64,000 nucleotides of DNA from the NCBI GenBank assembly GCA_963920575.1, contig OY986968.1:25426129-25490128 (forward strand). Reading direction: 5' to 3'. Each line of letters starts with the position of its first letter. The stretch's first letter is position 1. Under the pieces are notes generated by a model, which searched no databases, had not been told where the DNA came from, and worked only from the letters and a program-made list of their open reading frames with translations. A program made the position numbers and the translations under genes. This document shows positions 35,201 through 48,000 of this stretch, piece by piece. Source of the DNA: Narthecium ossifragum (Eukaryota; Streptophyta; Magnoliopsida; Dioscoreales; Nartheciaceae).

Positions 35201-36345
35201 ACTTTAAACCAAAAACCAACCACACTTTGAGCTCTCTATAACAACATCTAAACACTTTCGCACCTGTCCAGATAATCTATGAAGGGAAAGATCATCCCCC
35301 GTTTCACCCATGCATAATCCTGCTCACCAAAATGATGACAATAAGAGGAAAACTTGTATGAACATTGGTAGGAGATAGAAGACAATTTTTTTACCCGCTC
35401 CTTTCCATGTCCAGAGTACCCAAAGAACATCACGCAAAGGGCTCCAGGAATGCATGAATTGAGAACCAATTCTGGTGCCTGCTGCATTGCATCGATTACA
35501 ATGGCAGGCCATGCCGGATACCTCTTCCCAGGCTTCGCCCAAACAATGTCACCCAAAACAAAATCCCCTGGCCGATAGAACTCCCTTCTCTGATCGGCAC
35601 TCTCCCTGGGGAAGAGCTTCCACTCCGTGGCCAGTGGCTCAGGATAAGCATTCACTAGCTCATCCACATTCAACTCTGCTTTTGGTATTTTCTCCTCCAG
35701 TCCTACATAACTCTCATGAAGCGATGTAAGAGTACTAAGGGAGGCACTGTAGTACTTCTTTGAGCTAAAGTTCCGGCAAGCCCGGTAACACTCCTCCTCC
35801 CCAAACACTAGTGCTGGTTTGGGTTCTGCATAGTCAAAGGGTGCAATTTTGGTCTTAGACTTGTGCTTTTTAGCTTCAATTACCTCACCATCCAGTCCAA
35901 GATTGGAGTCTTGGGCCTTCGACTTAGGTTTATCCTTCTTCCACGGATCAATGAGCACCGAGTCATTGAACCTAGACGGCAGTACCTGCGCCCTTCCCCT
36001 CGACGTCCTCACTATCGGCGGCCGCGGCGGTGCAACGGCCTGAAGCGGCTCCAACGCAGCCATGCCATCCAGAGACCGCCCCGACTCCACCTCACCCGCC
36101 AAGCAAGAAGCCTCGGCGGCGCACCACGACGCGCCGACCTCCTCGCCTGCGAGCAGGAACGGGATCCCAGCCGCAGCTGATATCTTCCCAAGAATCTCAA
36201 GCGGGAACAACCCCGCACCCCCCTCCCGACGCCGCTTCCGCCGCCCCTCCCCAGCTCCCTCTCCGCCATCACCCTCACACGGGCCCTCCGCCGCGCACCG
36301 CTTCAGGCTCGGCATTTGGGCCCGCAAGCTCCGCTTAATTATCAT
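26201..36345 (-). CDS. Trithorax-like H3K4 methyltransferase, ATX3/4/5 type, 1067 aa
   Basis: Twenty-three exons: 36345-35395, 35319-35264, 35182-34972, 34638-34525, 34409-34341, 34263-34198, 34117-34026, 33928-33836, 33500-33365, 32852-32765, 32650-32551, 32424-32300, 32013-31868, 31748-31644, 31345-31281, 31023-30825, 29482-29396, 29285-29229, 29154-29065, 28149-28063, 27134-27060, 26958-26858, 26291-26201. Every junction keeps phase. Domains in order: PWWP (from about 258, [20 protein letters not shown]), PHD finger (about 413-505), [18 protein letters not shown] (about 557-574), extended PHD (about 640-805, [20 protein letters not shown] to the second half), SET (about 921-1041) with NHSCMPNC (1002-1009) and YDY (1039-1041), and a complete post-SET CLC-x4-C. 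Such proteins methylate histone H3 lysine 4 in nuclei. Introns 3 and 18 require GC donors. The start is MIIKR at 36345, as in relatives; an in-frame ATG 19 codons upstream is unlikely. Confidence 0.9.
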
Positions 36346-38845
36346 TCCGTGCAACAACAAGAACCAATCTTGCCAGAAGAAACCCCCAATCGCCGTTCCC
36401 ACAACCCTAAATCCCAGAGATCCGAATCAAGATCCACATCCAAGACGCCATGTCCAAAACTCTCCCACGGGAGACTTATAAACAAAGAAAACAGTTACAC
36501 GACTGCGAGCAACCGAAACGACCGCCCTACACCAATCCTCTCCATGGAGACGAGAAGAGACGATTTGGTGGCTTTGGGGGGTTCGGAATTGGGCGATAAG
36601 AGCCAAAGATGGAGTTTTTAGAGAGGAAGGTGGGTAAGGCCAACGGTGACCCCTCTCTTCTCTCTTTTTGTTTTCTTTTTAAGACGAGCCTGGCTTGGCG
36701 TGAGATCTTTCTTTCATACGAAAGAGGGAGACATTATTATGTTAGAGATACGGGTGGTGTTTTCTATCTTTGGTGGATGCGTTTTGGCTCCAAAATTTAG
36801 CAGCCAAAATCGAGAGCGGGGCGTCGTGGGTTTGGTGGGTGCTCGGGTGGACTTCTGGGTTGATACGAGCGTGAGCGCTGCATACGTGTACGCATGGGGT
36901 TCCGCCGGCCACCGTGCCGGTGCGTCGTGTGTCGTGTCGTGTGGTTTAACTTTGGGTTGGCTTAGTGGTGGCGGGAATGGAAAAGACGGGATGGAGGGAA
37001 AAGGCTTGAAATAACCCGGGAATGGAATCATAACTTTTCATCTATTGGGTTAAAGTTTCTTCTTGTCAGGTTTAATCCACTGTATAGATTGATGCTAAAC
37101 TTCTCATGGTGAGGCGGAGGCCCAGGTGTTGTTTATAGTTGGAGGAGTGTGTGTCTGGAGATGGAAGAGGAGAGAGGCTGGAAGGTGTGTGTGAGAGAGA
37201 GAGAGGGAGAGGACTTGCGATGGCCTGGATAGCAGCAAGTAGGCACCATCTTTGCATACATGAGTGGATGGATTGTCTTTGGTGGCTGCCGGTGAGAGTA
37301 GTTACGCCGCCGGCGTGGGTCTATATTTTGATAGTGATTCATGGGTACAGGTGTCTGAATGGGAAGCTGATAGATGGCCAAGCCGCTCAGGTGAAATAAG
37401 ATGGGTTTTGCTCTGTTGGGGCACTGAGAATGATTTTGTGCTTGGAATATGTACAAATACGTGTTTTTATATATGGACGTTCTGGATAGCAACTCTTTTA
37501 GGCATAATATAGTAATACCCATACAAAAAATCATTAATACTAGAGACCTTAGTCAAGCGATCGACCATATAATCTTTTCCGCTAACATTAGAGCATGTGG
37601 AGTCGGAGAATGGAGAACTGTTTGAAATAGAAAGGCAGTTTTTAGTCACCACTAGACTTGATCACAGGCTAAGAGATTTCAAGATCCCGGCTCCATGAGC
37701 ATGTTGCTTTTTGGGCATAGGCCGAGCTTGGTGACAACTTCAGGCTTGAAGTTTTAGTTAGGGTTGGGTTTGGGATTGGCCCATATATGACCCGGGTTAG
37801 CAATGGAAAAGGCCCATTGTTTGACTATGTTTTATAGACGGGTGAGATTGGCCACAAATATAGACCCAAAATCCCGAGCCTAGTTGAGCTTAGGCGCGGT
37901 GTTTCGTTTGCTAATATCAAATAAAAGCAGTCCGAACTCGACCCGAGTCCAATATTGATCAAGTCTGTCTCACCACTTGTTAAATCTTTGTTAAAAAAAA
38001 GTTTGAATATCTTTTACCCTTGAACTTGTCTTGCGATTGGCCCCTTTATTACCGCAAAAAATTCCAATTTTTGGTTGGTTTCGACATAACCAAAGTATTA
38101 TAGTCATGACTCTCACATTCGGTCTCCAAAAAAGATGATTTAAAGACTAATGGAAAAAGACACTGACATCTACAACTTTGTTGTTGATGAGATCTCCAAA
38201 TTCGGACGTTTGATGTATCAAACATGTCGTCGAAGTGAGTAACAATTTGGTAAATACTTAGTCGAGTTACCCATCGACACTCAATGCATCTCCTATATGT
38301 CGATGTCATGAAGGTAATTTGGTAATATTTGGTCGAGGCACTTCTCACTTCACTCGACGCCATCCCATCCGTCCAATTCGTAAGAACGATATGGTAACTC
38401 AACCACTTTTTACCAAGTCTGGGTATTTTGATCATAATTTTTTCGTCCAATATCAAAATGATGTGATTATTGAACCGTTAGAAAGCTGATTGAAATATCT
38501 ACGACTTTAATTCTTTACAATTTACCAAATTTCGATGATATAAAGGGTCAAAATGCAATAGAAGTACCCAATGACAACATCATAAATATAATGAAATTTT
38601 CAGTAAAGCAAAGAACGTTGTGAAAAGCTAGCGGGGCATAAAAACAATCAAAGGAGATCATGCGGCAACCATTATAGATCATGAGAGTAATTGGAGTATT
38701 TTGATGAATAGTTAAAGCACTTCATGGGAGCACTTCATGTATAAATACCTTGTTGAAGAAGGGAATTGGAACACATCACTAATAAATGAAAATGAGTAAT
38801 TTCTTCCATCTCTTTCATTACTCTTTCTATCTAAGAACTCTAAAT
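36346..38845. other. Intergenic region upstream of the ATX-type gene
   Basis: 36346-36600 is GC-rich and should be the ATX-type leader and promoter. A GT/GA microsatellite lies near 37180-37210. No exon was supported in the rest. Confidence 0.45.
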
Positions 38846-39125
38846 AGGAGTAGAAGTAGTTTTTTTTTTTTGATTAATTGAGCCATGAGGCTGCAAACCT
38901 CAACGGAGGCTAATTACAAAAATGCTGGCTGGTTGTGGAGCCAGATCCAGCCCCTCCAGCACCAAAAAACAGTCTGGAAAGCCCAAGAGCACCACGTGCG
39001 AGATGGTCCGCGTGCAAATTCTGCTCGCGTGGTATGTGCGCGACACTAAGATTAGTAAGAGCACGACTAGACCACCATATATTTTGAACCGCATCTCTGC
39101 ACTCATCAAAGGAGTAGAAGTAGTT
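38846..39125 (-). mobile_element. 5'-truncated LINE insertion with 16-bp target duplication
   Basis: A perfect 16-bp direct repeat AGGAGTAGAAGTAGTT flanks the insert (38846-38861 and 39110-39125). Directly after the left copy is a T run of 9-10 (the poly-A tail of a minus-strand insert). The ~248-bp body encodes, on the minus strand, the C-terminal part of a non-LTR RNase H-like domain: ECRDAVQNIWW, then AHIPREQNLHADHLARGALG. The H-x-x-R-E-x-N-x-x-A-D-x-L-A signature is typical of plant LINE RNase H regions. Heavy 5' truncation, a poly-A tail and a long target duplication are the hallmarks of target-primed insertion. The coding part is not functional. Confidence 0.85.
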
Positions 39126-39846
39126 ATTACCCGAGCAGTACTCCACATAGGCACAAGAGTAGCCATTACACTTATCTCTATGAGTAGTTTAACAATACTC
39201 TTAGGAGTAGTTTAATCGTCCTAATAAATACTAGTAGCAATATAATTGCTTATTTAACTTCCAGTAAGCTTGACTTAAGTATAGGCGCAGAACACCTAAA
39301 ATTCCTTTTGAGTTGAGGCATAGTAAAAACCTTCACATTCTCACCCTCGCATCAATCGACACAACTCACGTGCATGGCGACCAAGCACTCATCCTCCTTG
39401 CGCTATTTTCCCTTTTTATTTTTTTTTTCTAGGAAACACTCTTATATTTGGAAGGAGGATATTTTTTAATCTCAAACAGTCACCCAAAGATAGGAAGAAG
39501 TCATATCAGTCAGATTCACATTTAAAAATATTATTATTATTATTATTTTGTGAAAGATAATGGGTAGTGTGACTGGTGTCTAGAATATTTCAAGAATATT
39601 CTTATAGAAAGAATGTCACAAATACGGTTAAAACCACAAAGTCAAATCTTACAAAACTAATATATAATCCAGAAATCACGTAAACTATAGAATTTTGAAA
39701 TTTATACGGACGGTCCTGATTAAACGGAATCATAGTATTTTCCGTATAGTATCCAAATCCATGCTCAATAGTTTAAACTCGAATCCAGCCAAGCAGGAAA
39801 GATAGGACGCCAGCGAGCGAGAGAAGAGAGAAAGGGAAGAGAGAGG
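39126..39846. other. Promoter region of the DUF212 gene
   Basis: AT-rich, with an (ATT)n run at about 39531-39546 and an A/G-rich leader (39815-39846). No clear TATA box was seen. Confidence 0.4.
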
Positions 39847-41966
39847 ATGTCTTACTGCTCCTCTCCTGCTCTCCCTTGGATCCCCTCCAAGAATCGTGGA
39901 CTGCAACCCAATCTTAGTATTCCCAAAAGATCAAGCTCCGCTCCCATCTCTTCCCTCAGGATTGGGCCCGAGGAGATTGCAGAGGTAATTCACAACAAGG
40001 TAAACACATCTCCACTGCTGAATTGGTTTTAGAGGGTTGTTGGGTGGGAAAAGTTTGAGAAGTTCTTGTTTTGATAGGTATTGTTGGCAGCCACTATTGC
40101 TTCTGCGATTGGGCAGTTTTCGAAGCCCTTGACTTCGGCGATAAATGGGAAGGGGGTCGATCTCAAGGCGGCGGTGAGGTCCGGCGGAATGCCTTCCACC
40201 CATTCGGCTGTAAGTTGGGAGTGATTCGGTATCTGGGTTCTATCTATTTTGCATTAAATTTGTTTTTCTTGGGCTTTTGGAAGTTGAAAATTTCGAGCTT
40301 TTGGTACTAGGATCAAGTTAGAACAGCAAAAGAAATAGTCTTGTGATTGCTGTTTGGATTACTTGTTTGAATTGCAGGCTGTAGCGGCTGCGGCGACTTC
40401 GCTTGGTCTAGAAAGGTATGCAGGAGAAACTTTATCTGCCAATCTTTGAACAATGAGTTATTCTTATCTATGCCTTTGGATCAGTCTTTGATTGGCTTGT
40501 TGGTTGGTTGCAATATTATGCGATTATTTGTTGATACGGTGACAATGGGATCTGATTGTTGCTTTTAATTGCTGATTTATGCTGGCATTACCTAATAATG
40601 ATGACTTTTAGAATGTAGGGGGCTTTCGGATTCGATCTTTGGCATGTCTGTTATCTTTGCTGCAATTGTGATGTATGATGCACAGGTATGCGTTCAATTC
40701 TGTTCTTGTTTCTTAGTTAAAATTTGTTTTCGTTACAAAACTTGATTGTCTCACTTTGAGAAGTCATGATGCCTGCCTGTACTCTACTTGATTTTTGAAC
40801 TAGGAAATGGTTTGTGACAATCTGATATGGGTAAAAGAACTTGATTTTTCATTTAAGAAGATATCCATGGCACAATTGTTACAAACCCTATGGTTTCATT
40901 TCAATAAATTGTTCTGGCAAATGTTCATCCTTGGTTGTGATGTTTCTTGAAATTACTTCTATAAGATATTTTTGTTGTGGATTCGACACCCTCCTGTTCT
41001 TCAAGCAACATCCAGCTGATGAGGTAATAACAAAGATTATTTATATTTTGAGGCATCTGACTGTCTAAACTTAAAAGAACACTCTACTTTGTTCACTTAT
41101 GATGCGTTTATCATGTTCCAAACTTCCAATCTAGTGTAAATATCTTTAACATCATCTATGGCATTCCTTTTCTTCCTTCTTCTGGGGGAAGAAGCTTTCT
41201 AGCACAGTTTATGGTAACTTATACACATTGGGCTGCGTATTGCGTTTGATTTGCTGAGCACAATGTATGCCTGAACCCAGGATTTCACCACATTAGCATC
41301 CTCACCTGCTGCCCCTCTTCCTTGCTATCATGATTCAGTTTGTAGTGTCTTTTGTCAGAACTTTGTGCCAGGCTGTTTATAGGTTCTCACTCAACTTAGC
41401 TCTTCAAGGTATATAGCTCAACTGAAATGATGCTAAACTGGAAAATGATTTGGTTGCTGCATATTATCTTTTGTGAGCTACTGCTTATCAATTTGTAATG
41501 GACGCTGAGGTGAAGCCAAACAAGTGAGTTTTGATTTCCCCCCCTTTATCATTCAAATCATCTTCAGGGGGTTAGAAGAGAAGTCGGTAACCACGCAAGG
41601 GTACTAAACATGATACTGAAGGCCCGAGGAAAGTCGACACCCTGCCAGCAAGAAGAGAGTTCAAATGGTTCTACATCCGGAACATCCTCCATAAACTCTG
41701 AAAAATTTGCATCCCTCCTCTCTCTGGTGAAGAATTCAAGTTCTTTAACATCAGATCCACAACCTTTTTCCGCCCTCAGATCTGGAATCACATCAAGCAA
41801 AATGGATCCAATTCCGAGCTTAAAAGTTGATGGTGAAGAGCCAGCTGAGAAGGCTTATATTGATCATGGTTTTTTGAGTGAATCAGTTGGTCACACAGAG
41901 ATACAAGTTATAGTTGGTGCCCTTTTGGGTTTTGTTGTAAGTTTAGCAATCGATGCAATATTGTAA
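39847..41966 (+). CDS. DUF212 (acid phosphatase/vanadium haloperoxidase-related) membrane protein, 262 aa
   Basis: Five exons: 39847-39999, 40078-40209, 40378-40415, 40619-40685 and 41568-41966, all GT-AG and in phase. The N-terminal ~50 residues are Ser/Pro/Arg-rich and look like a plastid transit peptide. The core then follows the DUF212/YuiD pattern: IASAIGQFSKPLTSAIN, SGGMPSTHSA with AVAAAATSLG, IFAAIVMYDAQGVRREVGNH, and at the end ESVGHTEIQVIVGALLGFVV. Three or more hydrophobic stretches point to a membrane protein. Between MILKARGKS and the last signature lies a Ser-rich spacer of roughly 75 residues that has no hydrophobic segment. Enzymatic activity has not been established for this family. 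The PPR gene begins 493 bp downstream on the same strand. Confidence 0.8.
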
Positions 41967-42458
41967 TTTATATCCTTGACATTCTTTCACAACTTATACA
42001 AATCTCCCAATCCAATAAATTGTGCAGTTTTTAATGTCACCCTTCGGGATCTTGTGTATTCATGGTCTCTTCCTACTAATTTCCCCATCTTGTGTATTCT
42101 TGTTAGACTAATTAATTTGAAGCATGATTTTATCTGCAAATCCTCTCTCTCTTGAGCCAATAAAGAACTACTTCAACGATAATTTTTGCCAAACTTTTAA
42201 TCTGCACTTGATATGATGCAGAGATGTTCTGAATCTGAAACAAGAAACAATTTAATTGTCATTTTACCAGATCTTTAATTTATTATCTTAACCTTGAAAC
42301 TTGCATGAATAACTATAGTTCTGCTATAAGCTTCCTCATCTATTTCCATGTAGAATAGAAGTACATCTTACTCATCTCTAATTTCTATCTTAACCTTCTC
42401 TATTAAGTATCACTCATCCAAATGAAACACTCTCCTCATCTCTCTCTATTCACAAACT

Positions 42459-44327
42459 ATGCTTCTTTCCACCAAACTAAAAAGAAAAGCTCCTCACCTT
42501 ACTACACTCCCATCTATTCTCAATGCTCTCATCCATTACTCATCTCCACCATCACCTTCTCCAGGCCAAACTAATTCCACACACTATTCCTACTCTAGCT
42601 ATCTATCCCTCATCCAGTCCTGCGTCGCCAGCCGAGCCATCGAGCCCGCCCGGCAACTCCACGCCCACCTTCTCCTCGCCGGCTTTGGCCGCCACACCGT
42701 CCTCTTAACTAAGCTCGTCGACCTCTACTCCTCCTCTCATGGCCACCTTTGGGATGCCCACGTACTATTTGAAGCAATCCCCGAGAAGACCAACCTCTTC
42801 CTATGGAACATCCTCATCCGCGCCTATGCGTGGCATGGGCCGCACGACGTCGCCGTCTCCCTGTACTACCGCATGCTCGAGCACGGCCTCGCGCCTGATA
42901 ACTTCACCATCCCCTTTGTGCTCAAGGCGTGCGCGGCGCTTTCGGCCATCGACGTTGGCCGGGAGGTTCACGAGCTCGCGGCTCGCTTGCATTGGGAGTC
43001 CGACGTGTTCGTCGCCGCTGCGCTCGTCGACATGTACGCCAAGTGCGGGTGCGTCGGCGACGCGCGCGCCGTCTTCGACCGGATCGTGAACAGAGACGTG
43101 GTGCTCTGGAACGCGATGATCGCGGCGTACGAGCAGAATGGCCGCCCGGCGGAGGCGCTCGCGGTGTGTCGTGACATGGCCGGCGAGGGGCTCAGACCGA
43201 CCGTCGCTACCCTCGTGACGGCGATAGCGGCGTCGGCCGACGCCGCGGCGTTGCCGAGGGGAAGGGAGATCCATGGATTTGGTTGGCGACGAGGATTTGC
43301 GTGCCAAGACAAGGTGACGACGGCGCTGGTAGATATGTACGCCAAGAGTGGATGGGTCACGGTTGCTCGAAGGCTATTCGAGCGGCTCGAGGGGAAGAGG
43401 CTGGTCTCATGGAACGCAATGATATCTGGGTATGCCATGCATGGCCATGCTGACGAAGCTCTAGCTCTGTTTGATGAGATGAAGAAGGATTCTAGTATCT
43501 CGCCGGACCATATCACCTTCGTCGGAGTTCTATCGGCTTGCAGCCATGGAGGGCTTATGGAGGAAGGGCGGAGGTTCTTTAATTCCATGTCCGGCGAGTA
43601 CTCCATAAAACCGACGGTGCAGCATTATACTTGCATCATTGATTTGCTCGGCCATTCAGGAAGATTAGATGAAGCATATGAACTAATAGGAAAGATGACG
43701 ATGCCGCCGGATTCCGGTGTCTGGGGTGCTTTCCTGAATGGTTGCAAAATCCACCGGAATGTAGAACTGGGAGAAATGGCATTGGAAAGGTTGATAGAAT
43801 TGGATCCAGATGATGCTGGGAACTATGTACTTTTGTCGAACATCTACGCGCAGGCCGGGAAATGGGAGGGTCTTGCCAAAGTGAGGAAGTTGATGACTTA
43901 TAGAGGATTGAAGAAGAGCATTGCATGTAGCTGGATTGAGGTGAAGAACAAGGTTCATGCTTTTCTTGTTGGAGATCTCTCGCATCCAATGTCTGAAGAG
44001 ATTTATAAGGAGTTGGAGAGGATGGAGGGGCTGATGCAAGAAGCTGGCTACGTGCCGGATACAATGCCGGTGTTCCATGACGTCGGGGATGATGAGAAGA
44101 GGAACATGGTTCGTGGTCACAGCGAGAGGCTCGCCATCGCCTTCGGGCTGATCAGCACGCCGCCGGGAACGAGGCTGCTGGTGACGAAGAACTTGAGAGT
44201 TTGTGAGGATTGTCATGTTGCCATCAAGCTCATTTCTAGAATTGTCCAAAGGGAGATCATTATTAGAGATGTCAATAGATATCATCATTTTAAGGATGGG
44301 GAATGTTCTTGTCGAGATTACTGGTAG
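42459..44327 (+). CDS. DYW-class pentatricopeptide repeat (PPR) protein, 622 aa
   Basis: An intron-less frame, as is usual for plant PPR-PLS genes. The N-terminus is Ser/Pro-rich and compatible with organelle targeting. Repeats of the P-L-S type follow, for example LVDMYAKCGCVGDARAVFDR, DVVLWNAMIAAYEQNGRPAE and ALVDMYAKSGWVTVARRLF, then GVLSACSHGGLMEEG. The E/E+ region is present (GNYVLLSNIYAQAGKWEG). The DYW domain carries the cytidine-deaminase-like HSE (554-556), CEDCH (582-586), and the terminal CSCRDYW (616-622). DYW proteins act in C-to-U editing or processing of plastid or mitochondrial RNA. The target site cannot be read from this sequence by eye. The middle of the gene (42840-43310) is far more GC-rich than its ends. 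Long frames on the opposite strand are shadows. Confidence 0.9.
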   Translation: MLLSTKLKRKAPHLTTLPSILNALIHYSSPPSPSPGQTNSTHYSYSSYLSLIQSCVASRAIEPARQLHAHLLLAGFGRHTVLLTKLVDLYSSSHGHLWDAHVLFEAIPEKTNLFLWNILIRAYAWHGPHDVAVSLYYRMLEHGLAPDNFTIPFVLKACAALSAIDVGREVHELAARLHWESDVFVAAALVDMYAKCGCVGDARAVFDRIVNRDVVLWNAMIAAYEQNGRPAEALAVCRDMAGEGLRPTVATLVTAIAASADAAALPRGREIHGFGWRRGFACQDKVTTALVDMYAKSGWVTVARRLFERLEGKRLVSWNAMISGYAMHGHADEALALFDEMKKDSSISPDHITFVGVLSACSHGGLMEEGRRFFNSMSGEYSIKPTVQHYTCIIDLLGHSGRLDEAYELIGKMTMPPDSGVWGAFLNGCKIHRNVELGEMALERLIELDPDDAGNYVLLSNIYAQAGKWEGLAKVRKLMTYRGLKKSIACSWIEVKNKVHAFLVGDLSHPMSEEIYKELERMEGLMQEAGYVPDTMPVFHDVGDDEKRNMVRGHSERLAIAFGLISTPPGTRLLVTKNLRVCEDCHVAIKLISRIVQREIIIRDVNRYHHFKDGECSCRDYW

Positions 44328-45091
44328 ACTGGCAATAGGAAATTATGGAAGCATGTGATTTCAAACTATTTTTGGCAGCAGCAATTGCCTTTGTGCATGA
44401 GAAATCCTTGTAACATTATAATTGTTTGTATAAGTGTCTCATGAAGATCGACAACCATGCTCCAAAACTGATTGGGGGCGTTTAGTACTTAGTGGTTGAT
44501 GCTCAGATTTTGAGTTCAACTTGCCCAATGCTAGATAACTGTTGACAGGATTATTTGCAGATGCCTCACAGCAATCTCATTGAATGAGTACAAAGATCAG
44601 TACCAGAAATCACCTGTTACAAGTAGCATTAATGACTGGTCAAAGATATTAAAGCTAGAAACATGCCAGCGTTTCCTTTTCTTAAACATTTTGAATTAAC
44701 ATAAACCATCCCTGTAGGTGTAGTGAGTTCATCCAATGTACCCCAACCAAATGCAAGCTGCTATCAGTATTGAGTGGCCTGGAATCGTATAACAAATAAT
44801 GCACGGGTCACAAGAAATTGATTGGTGAAAGAGGCCATTAATACTGGATTATTCAAAACTTTCAGATTAGAACATGATAAATTTTGTTGATGCTAGCATT
44901 AGCAGCCACCAGAATTACATCGACAAAGAACCATCCATGCTGCCTTCTAGGCTGAACAGTTGAAGTGGAAATTCTTTTAGCAGCATCAATGAGATATTCC
45001 GAAGGTCTGAAGTGAAATTTAGTGAGGCGCAGCTCTTCCAGCCCTGCCAGACACAGGCAAATCAATCTCCAAGCGGTGCCATCCTAATCCT
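44328..45091. other. Convergent intergenic region between PPR and ARPC2A genes
   Basis: Expected to contain the two 3' untranslated regions. No further coding exon was recognised. Confidence 0.45.
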
Positions 45092-48000
45092 TCATGAATT
45101 CGAATTGCCCCGTCCATCCTTTAGACTCTGTGAGGCAAAAAGAGTATTAGAAAAGGATTTCTTATGAGACAAAAGTGAAAAGCTCTAAATGGTAATGTAG
45201 TGATACACACCAGCTTTTTAATTGATTTCCCTCGCAAAACCTTCATCTTCTCCATGTCTGGTTTTGCACGGTCCAAAGCCTGTGAGACACAGGTAGCAGA
45301 AGGTAATATCTGGTATGTAAAAAGTTCAGAAACAAATCTTGTGCAATGTATAGAAGCGCGATATATTTTATGAATCACCATTCTTCTGTCAGTGGTTTGT
45401 TTATAGGCATTAGGCAGCGGTGAGGGGGAGTACTTGAATTTCATACAAAAGTACCTGCAAAGTGCTTGCCTCTTTGTTAACCTAGTCTACATTCCTAAAG
45501 AGCAGCAAGGTCAATCCTGAAAGTCAAAATCGGATCATCTCATATATAGAATTTCCAGTATTGGTTAGGTGAAAAAATGCCGCAGATAAACATCTTTATG
45601 GCTTGCACTTCTCCAGTGGATCTTTTATATAGTGACATAGGATGACATGAACTATCACCCAGATGATTTCAGCAAATGTTTTGCCCGTTCCTAAACATTT
45701 AAATGTGCCACAGCATATTCCTTTCATTTGAAATGCCTACAGCATTTAGTAGATCAGCCAAGACACAGCATTTTATAGCCTCATACATCTTTTGCATGGG
45801 CCTGAAATTAAAAAATTTCACCTTTGACAATCTCCTTCAGCTGATACTGGAATCACTGTATTCATGTCAATTGAAACAAACTTAGTCAACCTAGTACCTA
45901 CAATATCCAACTGTCTTCCATATATTCTTGGTTGGCTGAGCAATCTCTGATAAGGGTGGACTACTAAAGCATATATTTCTATTTTGAGGTGCAAATTCTC
46001 GTAGCATCACATGACAGACACACTGGCCACTGATACTAAATATAATGCTGAATATAAAATGCGAGTCCAGAACAATATTTCCTTGTAATGACAGAGCCTC
46101 CTAAAAGTTAAATAAAAATTGAACAACTGAATGCAGAATAGCAGAACCAAGGATTAGCAGATGCTACCTGAATTAATGACTCCACTCGACGCCTCATCCT
46201 AGTGTGCATAAAACCTTCTGAGCACTGTTAGTGAAAGTGATCAAATGAGGACGTAAAGATATTCTAGAATAGCTTTTAGTTAATAACAAAACAAAGGAAC
46301 AAAATATAGAACATAAGCAACTATCCTTATAAACAATATAATCGGCAGTAAGCTAAGTTGATAAAAGAAAATATGGCATCGACTTGACAAGATACATTTA
46401 CTGCAGTCAATCAGATGATGAGCTATAGCTTGTAACAAGCCAGGAACATGGTATAATTTGCTATATCGAATAAAAAGAGCACATGATTATTTTTGTCTCT
46501 AGGAGATGCTGTTTTGTGTCAAGAGATCTCCATGGTGTAGCGGATTTCACTGGTGAGAACAATGCACATTGATCTGAAATGATTCTTAAAATCAAAACAT
46601 ACAAAAGCTTAGTACATAAATAATCAACTATACAGTATGTGTGATTTCCAGTGATTTATAGTATAAAAGCTCTTCCAACTTTTTTGTTCGTAGGGAGAAT
46701 CATAAGCACCACTAATATCTTCTCATGCTAGTATATGACTATTGGCAAGGTACCAGAATATTATTTCAATGCATGCTGATTAGCTAGGATGCAATGCAGC
46801 AATCTTTAGATCTAGAAATGCATGCACCTGATTTACTCAGATGCCATCAGCTCTCTTTTGATCTCAAACTTGAGACACAAGCAGGTCACTTTGGTCGCAC
46901 ACAAATGCTCACTCTACCACAAACATTTTCGGTAGGTTGCTGGAATCCAATGAGGGCCTGTTTGGCTCCGGCGGATCCGCGGGATCCGCGGGATGGGATC
47001 CGCGGAATCCGCCGGAGCGGATTCCAAATCGGCGTCCGCTCTTCAGCGGGCGCCGAAATCGGGATCCATGCGGGGATCCAAACGCCAGCGGGATCCACCC
47101 ATCCGCCAGATCCCACGGATCCACCGGGATCTGGCGGTGCCAAACGGGCCCTGAAACAGACTGACTATAAAATATGCGAGAGCCTGTTGGTTATGTATAA
47201 CTTGCTTGTGTACAAAGGCAAATTAACACAAGGAATTAACGACTAAACAAGGGTGAATGAATCGCCAAAGAAATTATGATCCTAAACCCACATTTTTCAT
47301 TTTAACTGATACCTCTCGCTTTCGAGGTAATCGTTGCGTATAAACTATAAGAGTTAAAGACCGAATTGTATTGACTCTTGCAATCTACACACCGCCACAG
47401 AACTCTTTCAGTATGTTACTTGTCGCTCTAATGGCATATTGCCCTTCAATTTCAGAGCAATTGCAGTGCACACTCTACCCAAACGTCTCTTAAGGCAATC
47501 TTTCATATATTGTGCTTCAATAAGCACATGGAGGCGATTCCTTCAGTAGATTGGATGAGTGCACCATAAGATTTCACATGCAGTGGAAAGGATATGCTAA
47601 AATGGATTACAGTATAGTGTTGATAAGATATTGCATAGTCATGATGACAAGTTTTCTGCTGGTTGCTGAGACTAGAAACAGATGAAACAAAACGTGTGGC
47701 AATAAAATGAGTTCCAACTGATAAAAAAAAATCATAAAAAATGGCCAAAATCATATACACTAGGCATGAATGAGATTAGAATTGATACATTGGGACTAGA
47801 AAGTCGTGAAGTAGGAGGATGCAAGACTTTCCAGTGAGAAAATAGCCAAAATTGCTACAACAAGAGTTACAAGAGAGGAACTTAATAAACCAAAAAGGAC
47901 ATGATGTTTTAGGGCCTCATCAAAGAAAACAACCCATTCTGATATATGTCCACTATTTTTCAGGAACAGTCATTTTGAGCTTTAATTGTGACTGAGAAAG

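Noticed and set aside
35248..36402. Start of the ATX-type protein at the upstream ATG (36402) and read-through past 35395
   Set aside because: Relatives begin at MIIKR, and the in-frame continuation past the exon 1 donor is intron sequence that lacks the conserved PWWP end.
42801..43606. Long open frames on the minus strand across the PPR gene
   Set aside because: They mirror the GC-rich PPR coding frame; the plus-strand frame has unmistakable PPR and DYW motifs.
46794..47246. 150-residue frame in the ARPC2A intron
   Set aside because: Most of it is translated MITE sequence.
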